Origin: Malurus cyaneus samueli
Taxonomy: Eukaryota > Chordata > Aves > Passeriformes > Maluridae
DNA: 64,000 bases
Direction: 5' to 3'
Assembly: GCA_009741485.1 (NCBI GenBank)
Contig: CM019218.1
Span: 32,984,387-33,048,386, forward strand
Shown here: one piece after another, positions 59,450 through 64,000 of the stretch
Layout of the letters: each line of letters opens with the position of its first letter
Position numbering within the stretch: the first letter of the stretch is position 1
Position numbers and translations under genes: made by a program
Notes under the pieces: generated by a model
Told to the model about the DNA's origin: nothing
Database searches by the model: none
What the model saw: the letters and a program-made list of their open reading frames with translations, nothing else

Positions 59450-59467
59450 AGAATATTTAAATATTCT
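59450..59467. repeat. Perfect 18-base palindrome
   Basis: AGAATATTTAAATATTCT reads the same on both strands. It is AT-rich and lies between PAPLN and NUMB. No function is assigned. Confidence 0.85.
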
Positions 59468-60700
59468 GTGTAGTCAGCTGTCATTTAAACTCTATGGTTA
59501 TACAAGATGAGTCCAGGAAGTATTTTCTCCAGGCTTACAAGGGCTGTAACAGCTCCCTGCCTCCTGATGGGTAGGACTTTAACAGTGGAAGTGCTTTGGT
59601 GAGTGGAGAGTTTATCCTGACCTCCTTTCATCTGCACTATCATGGCAGGAATAGTGGGAGTGACAGGCATGCAGATTCCTGCTGTAAATCCATGCCAGTA
59701 CTGCTAAAGTTAACTAAAGGATCTTTACATTTCTCCTAACAAGATCAACTTCTCCCTCTCTGTAGTACCACTTAATCGCCTACTCACAGTTTACTTTTTT
59801 TATGTGAGAATCAAGATGTTCATTTTCTTCCCTTAACAATGGATTGTAGGAAGTGCTTATCTCCAGGGCAGGAGAAGGGTGTAGCTATACTGGGCTATTT
59901 TCAGCTTGATCTTGGGGCTCTTACTGTGAAAGATACTAACTGCTTTCTTTCCTACTATAAATGTCTATACTTGTTTGCTTTTTGAAAGCTGAAAAAAGCA
60001 CTGACACCAACTTGAATACCACAGTGAGTGTTTGCATTACTATTCATATCATACTGAGCACAGGCAAGAATCTGTAATGTCAAAAGTTGTCGTTTTCTAG
60101 ACTGTCACTGTAAGACTCACTGTACCGGCCCGTAAATGGAAACTGCTGGCAAGCCCAAATCCTAGGGCCAAACAAAGGAAGCGTTTCTTCCCCTTCAGGT
60201 TACAAAGTCTGACTTTCTTCCTTTTGTCTAAACTGACGTGGTGCCTGGTAAGAATGTAGGAAGAACCAGTCACTCTAACAGGGTAGGTAACAGCTCACTG
60301 GAAGAATGCAAAAGAAGTGTAAATACATTATCACCTCATATGGCTTTTTTTCCAGTAGTAGGGCAAAGAAAAAATGTTTTCCTTTTCGCCCTTACTGAAT
60401 GCTATTGTCCTCATCTTTGTCTCTTTGTAAATATTCAGTGATAGAAAACACAGCCATGCAAACCCTGAATCTGATGTTTTCAGTAAAGGCCTCTATTTTA
60501 GAGCTTTAAGTGGTTACGGGCCACAAGAATATTTTGAAATTGTCTTAAAGTTCAAGGCAATCTAACAGGTGGTAGAAAATGAGAGGTGTTAAGACATTAT
60601 TCCTAGGCTGCTAGGCTGGCAAGCAGAGCTCATCCATATTCACTTTACAAGACAGAAAATACCCAGAAGGGCAAAGGCTGAAATCTGAATTCAGGTGGGA

Positions 60701-60706
60701 AATAAA
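60701..60706 (+). terminator. Candidate + strand poly(A) signal
   Basis: AATAAA on the + strand, the first clear one seen downstream of the PAPLN stop (3.6 kb away). It would give a long 3' UTR, so it may be unused. Confidence 0.3.
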
Positions 60707-60737
60707 GCTCTTCCACACAGTGCTTCTACCACCAACA

Positions 60738-60743
60738 TTTATT
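60738..60743 (-). terminator. NUMB: Candidate distal NUMB poly(A) signal
   Basis: TTTATT on the + strand, AATAAA on the - strand, 1.2 kb past the NUMB stop. It lies only 31 bases from an AATAAA of the opposite orientation. Confidence 0.45.
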
Positions 60744-61543
60744 TCTGTTAAAGCAGATTATAAATCATCAGTACAAATATATATAACTTACATTTGCTTG
60801 TAAGGCCAAAGTTTAAAAGTAAAGTTAAAATGAGATGGTTTTCACAAGTCACCAGAGGCAGAACCTGGACCAGCTGCAGCCTTAACCACAAGGTTTCACA
60901 AATCAGTGGGAAAAAAAATAAAACCAAAGTTAAAAACCTCTAAGAACTATTGACAGACAAACATAAAATGGTTTCCCAGGCAGCCCTAGGATGTAGATAT
61001 GATGACAGTAAGTTGTCACAGTAGTGTTAGAACCAATAGATTAAGACAAATAAACTGCAGCAATATATGAAAGGAAAAAAACCCCGTACTATATAGAATA
61101 TGTAGATTGATTCCAATAAAAAAACAGTAAATTCTCCCCATGGTTTTCAAACCATGACAATACTGTTCTTTAATTTTCTTTATTTAAAACTACGATATAA
61201 TGACTTATTGGTTGTGATTGTTGTTGCAATATGCTACTTACAATGAACAGATACAAGAACAAGCTAGAGCCCCTTTTTCCACCCCCCAATATTACTTACA
61301 ATAAGAATCAGCGATAAATCAATCTTATGTACAATTTCTTACATCCAACCCCCTTTTTTTAACCTTTGGCAAGATTACTTACAACTCATACAGCTTTTAA
61401 TATCCAACTATTTAAAATATTCTAAATGCATAAAAATAAAGATTTTGGCTTTACTTTATTCTTTACATATAATATTCACTTTGTTACTCAAAATGGAAGC
61501 TCAACTTTTTCCACAAACCTAGCTTTTGCTAAGGTGACAACAT

Positions 61544-61570
61544 CCCACCCACATCCACCACCCCCCACCC
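61544..61570 (-). promoter_or_regulatory. NUMB: Possible RNA G-quadruplex in NUMB 3' UTR
   Basis: On the - strand four G-tracts of at least three (GGG, GGGGGG, GGG, GGG) occur in 27 bases with loops of 1, 10 and 1. This meets a relaxed G-quadruplex pattern and would lie within the NUMB mRNA. Confidence 0.4.
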
Positions 61571-61958
61571 AATTTTTTCCTGAGGGGGAACATCCAGGAC
61601 TTGCAGGGCATCAGGAGGACACAGGTACAAACATCTGCCTTCCTTTCTGTGAGATGATTGATGTTTCTGTAGCACAGGCTTTGGGACTGGGTGTCTGTCT
61701 TTGCTCCATTTGACTTCCAGCTTTCCAAGTGAGGAGGGAATGCGAACTGGGGTGGCTCCAGGATTCCTTTTAAGAACTTTACATTAAATTCTCTGTGTGT
61801 TTCCATCCTCCCCCTAATTGCTCCCTCTTTCTAACCCATTTTTATTTGAAGGGACCTTTGGGATTATCAAAGCAAACCGATCAGAAACAGTCCCCTCTGC
61901 TTGCTCCCTTTATCCCTCTATCCTAATGTACAATTTATCCACCCCCACCCAGGACCGC

Positions 61959-62686
61959 TTAAAGTTCAATCTCAAATGTCTTCTGTAGGTCACTGGAGAA
62001 GGGGTTGGTCGGGGAGGGATTGGTGCGCTGCTTGGCCTTGCTCTCCAGAGCTGCCCACTGGGCCTCGAAGGGATCAACCTGCGGGGCGGGCGCGGGGGGC
62101 TGCGAATGCTTGTCCTCGGCAGCCCATTTGCCCCCCTCCACTCCGTTGAAGGCGGCGGAGCCGTTGTGCTGCGCGGGCGGGTGGAAGAAGGGGCTGGCAG
62201 TGGCGCTGCTGCTCTCGTACTGAGCTGCTGCTGTCGTGCTGGGCTGCTGCTTCCCCAGGCTGGGGGACTGATGAGGGTGCGCTGCTGGAGTGTGGCTGGC
62301 AGTACCAAAGACGTTGGCTACCATCTGGGAAGGTGTTATTCCAACCACAGGGACGCTCGGGGCTGCATAGGTCATCCCATTTGCTACGGCATAGGGCTGA
62401 GCTGGAATAAACGCCGGCTGCATGGGCGGTACCACACCCACTGGCAGAGGCTGAGGCGCAATGAAGGTGCTGACTGGGAAGGCTGGTGCTGACTGCGAGG
62501 CTGGAGCTGCTGGAGGGGGCTGGAGCAGTGGCTGTGGGGCTGGGGCTGAGGTTGGCTGCTGCTGGGCTCTGACAGTCTTTGAAACCTCTTCCAACCAGCG
62601 GTCTGCCTCTGAGGGAGTACGTCTGTGATTTCCTTGGAAGAGACTTGGTGAGGCTGCACCTGAGGAGGTGCTGCTCCATTCAGTGC
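61959..62686 (-). CDS. NUMB: NUMB terminal coding exon
   Basis: 728 nt of coding sequence, phase 1 in, after the acceptor CCTCCCAG (62694-62687). It encodes 241 residues rich in Pro, Ala, Gln and Ser. The DPF motif lies near residue 40 from the end and NPF near 15 from the end. RRTPSEADRW is a conserved phosphorylated region in the family. The stop is TAA at 61961-61959. An antisense open frame (62005-62223 and others) is a shadow of the GC-rich coding strand. Confidence 0.97.
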
Positions 62687-63849
62687 CTGGGAGGGAAAGC
62701 ATGGGCAAGTCACTATTATTTCCACTCCTCACCCTTTATGGGTTAGAAAGGTTGGAGGGTGTACACCAGAACACACAGGCCTCCTCCCATCATGACTGAA
62801 AGATGTTCCCAACACTGGACACATCTTTATGCATCCACTGTACTCTTGGGTTCTAGGAAGTCATTTGTCAAGATGAGGTAGGTAAGAGCTTCTTCGCTAA
62901 AATGCAGATTTATGGGGTTTTTTTCTTCACAGAATGCATCTGAGACTTTAGGGCACACAGGAAGGCTGCTACCTGAACTCTTAACTTGTGATCAGTTGTT
63001 ACAGACAGTGATCTAGTCTGTAACAACTAATCCCCCTAAACTGGAGAGGTTGTTTCTGAATGTAAAGCTCACAACTGGTGCACTTGGAACACAAAGGTCT
63101 AAGAAACTGCTTTAAAGACAAAGTCTGGTACTCTTACAAGGCCAAGCAGAATCACTATTTCACAGCAAAGTTTCTCTCATGAGCTGGTGCTTACACCATG
63201 AAATGAAGTTACATAGACTACAGCCTTCTAGCACATGTTAGCCCACATAGGTGACAGCCATCTCAGATACTGCCTTACGCAGTGCAAAGCCTGAAGGGAC
63301 AGACTAAACTTGCTAAAAAGAATAAATTGACCTCTACACCCTTTAAGCAACCAACTTAATCCCTCCTTGTGTATGTTAGTGAAAAGAACACACAAAAATT
63401 AATTTGGGTACACATAGATTCTTTCCTTTTCATACACACAAACTCACATACAACTTCATTACTTCCTTTTTAAGCACTGAATTTTATAAAATGCTGCCAA
63501 AATAAGAATCAGCCCAGGTTATAGACCCAGAACCAGCAAGTTCATCGCTTCCCTCCATCCACTCATGCAAAAGGCTACTACTTCCGGCTTTTGTTCCTGT
63601 TCCTTCCACTTGCCATTAAATGGCACTGACAATTGTCTCAGGGGCTCAATTATGCTTTTGATCCACGTTCTCATAGCAATGCACCGGATCTACTTCCAAT
63701 CTTACCAGCGACCATGGCTGCAGCTCCAGTATTAGCAGCAGGAGCATGAGCCCAAGGATTGGTTTCACGAACTGGCATAGCTGTGGACACTACAGCAGCT
63801 TGGGATGGTTTAGCAGCAAGCACACAGAAGGCAGAGGCAGTGCCATTAA
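61959..63849 (-). CDS. NUMB: NUMB endocytic adaptor, C-terminal part (two exons; 5' part outside window)
   Basis: NUMB is a membrane-associated adaptor that antagonises Notch, is partitioned unequally in dividing progenitors, and links cargo to AP-2 and EH-domain proteins. Two exons are in the window: 63706-63849 and the terminal 61959-62686. Together they encode MPVRETNPWAHAP, RRTPSEADRWLEEVSK, VPVVGITPSQMVANVFGTA, VDPFEAQWAALE and the C-terminus NPFSSDLQKTFEIEL, all near-identical to mammalian NUMB. DPF (AP-2 alpha-ear binding) and NPF (EH-domain binding) are intact. The N-terminal PTB domain and earlier exons lie beyond 64000. The paralogue NUMBL is less likely because of the exact PRR and C-terminal match and the PAPLN neighbour. 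Confidence 0.97.
62687..63705 (-). other. NUMB: NUMB intron between the PRR exon and the last exon
   Basis: A 1-kb intron, GTAAG (63705-63701) to CCCAG. It holds a perfect 13-base inverted repeat with a 9-base loop at 62994-63028. No other element was recognised. Confidence 0.9.
62994..63028. repeat. Perfect 13-base inverted repeat, 9-base loop
   Basis: AGTTGTTACAGAC (62994-63006) and GTCTGTAACAACT (63016-63028) are exact reverse complements around AGTGATCTA. In the NUMB pre-mRNA this would form a stable hairpin about 310 bases before the last-exon acceptor. It is too short for a typical microRNA precursor. Confidence 0.9.
63706..63849 (-). CDS. NUMB: NUMB 144-nt proline-rich-region exon (alternatively spliced in vertebrates)
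   Basis: 144 nt with acceptor CCCATTTTAG and donor G|GTAAG, phase 1 in and 1 out, so it can be skipped without a frameshift. It encodes NGTASAFCVLAAKPSQAAVV, then STAMPVRETNPWAHAP and an Ala-rich end. Position, phase and length match the mammalian PRR insert that distinguishes long and short NUMB isoforms. Confidence 0.95.
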
Positions 63850-64000
63850 CTAAAATGGGAGCAGACAACATCGGTGCAGTTAATTCATGCAAGGCATGCA
63901 CGTGACTGGAGTATTAGTGGGCCAGGTCATACCTATCAACATACAACAATTTTAGACACTTCCACATGACAGGAGTTTGTGTAGTTAGCCAAACTGGACT
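63850..64000 (-). other. NUMB: NUMB intron (upstream of the PRR exon), partial
   Basis: Intron continuing beyond the window edge. No further NUMB exon was recognised in these 151 bases. Confidence 0.8.

Larger units (their letters stand above)
57127..60719 (+). other. PAPLN 3' UTR and intergenic space
   Basis: No coding exon was recognised. I saw no AATAAA close after the stop codon; the first clear one on this strand is at 60701-60706, so the PAPLN polyadenylation site is unresolved. Other elements: an inverted repeat ACACACATA/TATGTGTGT at 58033-58052, a T-rich tract at 58561-58612, and an 18-base palindrome at 59450-59467. Confidence 0.6.
60720..61958 (-). other. NUMB: Probable NUMB 3' UTR
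   Basis: From the NUMB stop (61959-61961) the - strand continues with no further coding sequence. The most distal AATAAA considered is at 60738-60743 (TTTATT on the + strand), giving a 3' UTR of about 1.2 kb. Nearer signals lie at 61179-61184, 61455-61460 and 61841-61846. The region holds a G-rich block (61544-61570) and three copies of TTGTAAGTA at 61235-61243, 61293-61301 and 61376-61384. The extent is inferred, not shown by transcript data. Confidence 0.6.

Noticed and set aside
62005..62492. + strand open frames over the NUMB terminal exon
   Set aside because: They are reverse-strand shadows of the NUMB coding sequence, whose - strand product is unmistakable.
1..64000. CRISPR arrays, bacterial operons, rRNA or tRNA genes
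   Set aside because: None seen. The window is vertebrate nuclear DNA; no spaced direct-repeat array, cloverleaf with A/B boxes or rRNA sequence was recognised. A tRNA and small-RNA scan could not be run.

Overview
The window is vertebrate nuclear DNA: long introns with GT-AG junctions, about one gene per 20-30 kb, a CpG island, and avian-type repeats. A 3'-end CR1 LINE (13560-14697) and a bird endogenous-retrovirus LTR (49601-50165) point to a bird. The LTR type suggests Neoaves, possibly a passerine, but the species cannot be fixed from the sequence.

The core is a complete papilin gene (PAPLN, + strand). I could join 26 coding exons from the start codon at 21025 to the stop at 57124-57126. 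All phases agree, giving a 4,035-nt reading frame for 1,344 residues. Domain order is: signal peptide, TSP1 repeat, ADAMTS-type cysteine-rich and spacer region, four more TSP1 repeats, three short CC-x-D cysteine modules, one Kunitz domain, a long Ser/Gln-rich linker, three immunoglobulin domains and a C-terminal PLAC domain. Intron 1 is about 10 kb. A CpG island at 9725-10215 is the best candidate promoter for an untranslated first exon.

The right end holds the 3' part of NUMB on the - strand: the terminal coding exon (61959-62686) and a 144-nt upstream exon (63706-63849) that corresponds to the alternatively spliced proline-rich-region exon. PAPLN and NUMB lie tail to tail, as in mammals, about 4.8 kb apart between stop codons.

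Layout: 1-1780, no gene seen; 1781-2053, an unidentified coiled-coil reading frame; 2054-9724, no gene seen; 9725-10215, CpG island; 10216-21018, probable PAPLN 5' intron carrying a degraded CR1; 21019-57126, PAPLN; 57127-60719, PAPLN 3' region and intergenic; about 60720-61958, probable NUMB 3' UTR; 61959-63849, NUMB exons.

Papilin is a secreted extracellular-matrix glycoprotein and NUMB is a cytoplasmic endocytic adaptor that antagonises Notch. Their adjacency is conserved synteny, not a shared pathway. I found no new multigene system. The points most worth a second look are the strictly spaced CC-x-D module in papilin, a non-basic P1 residue with an N-glycosylation sequon in the Kunitz reactive loop, repeated TTGTAAGTA motifs in the NUMB 3' UTR, and the unidentified coiled-coil frame.
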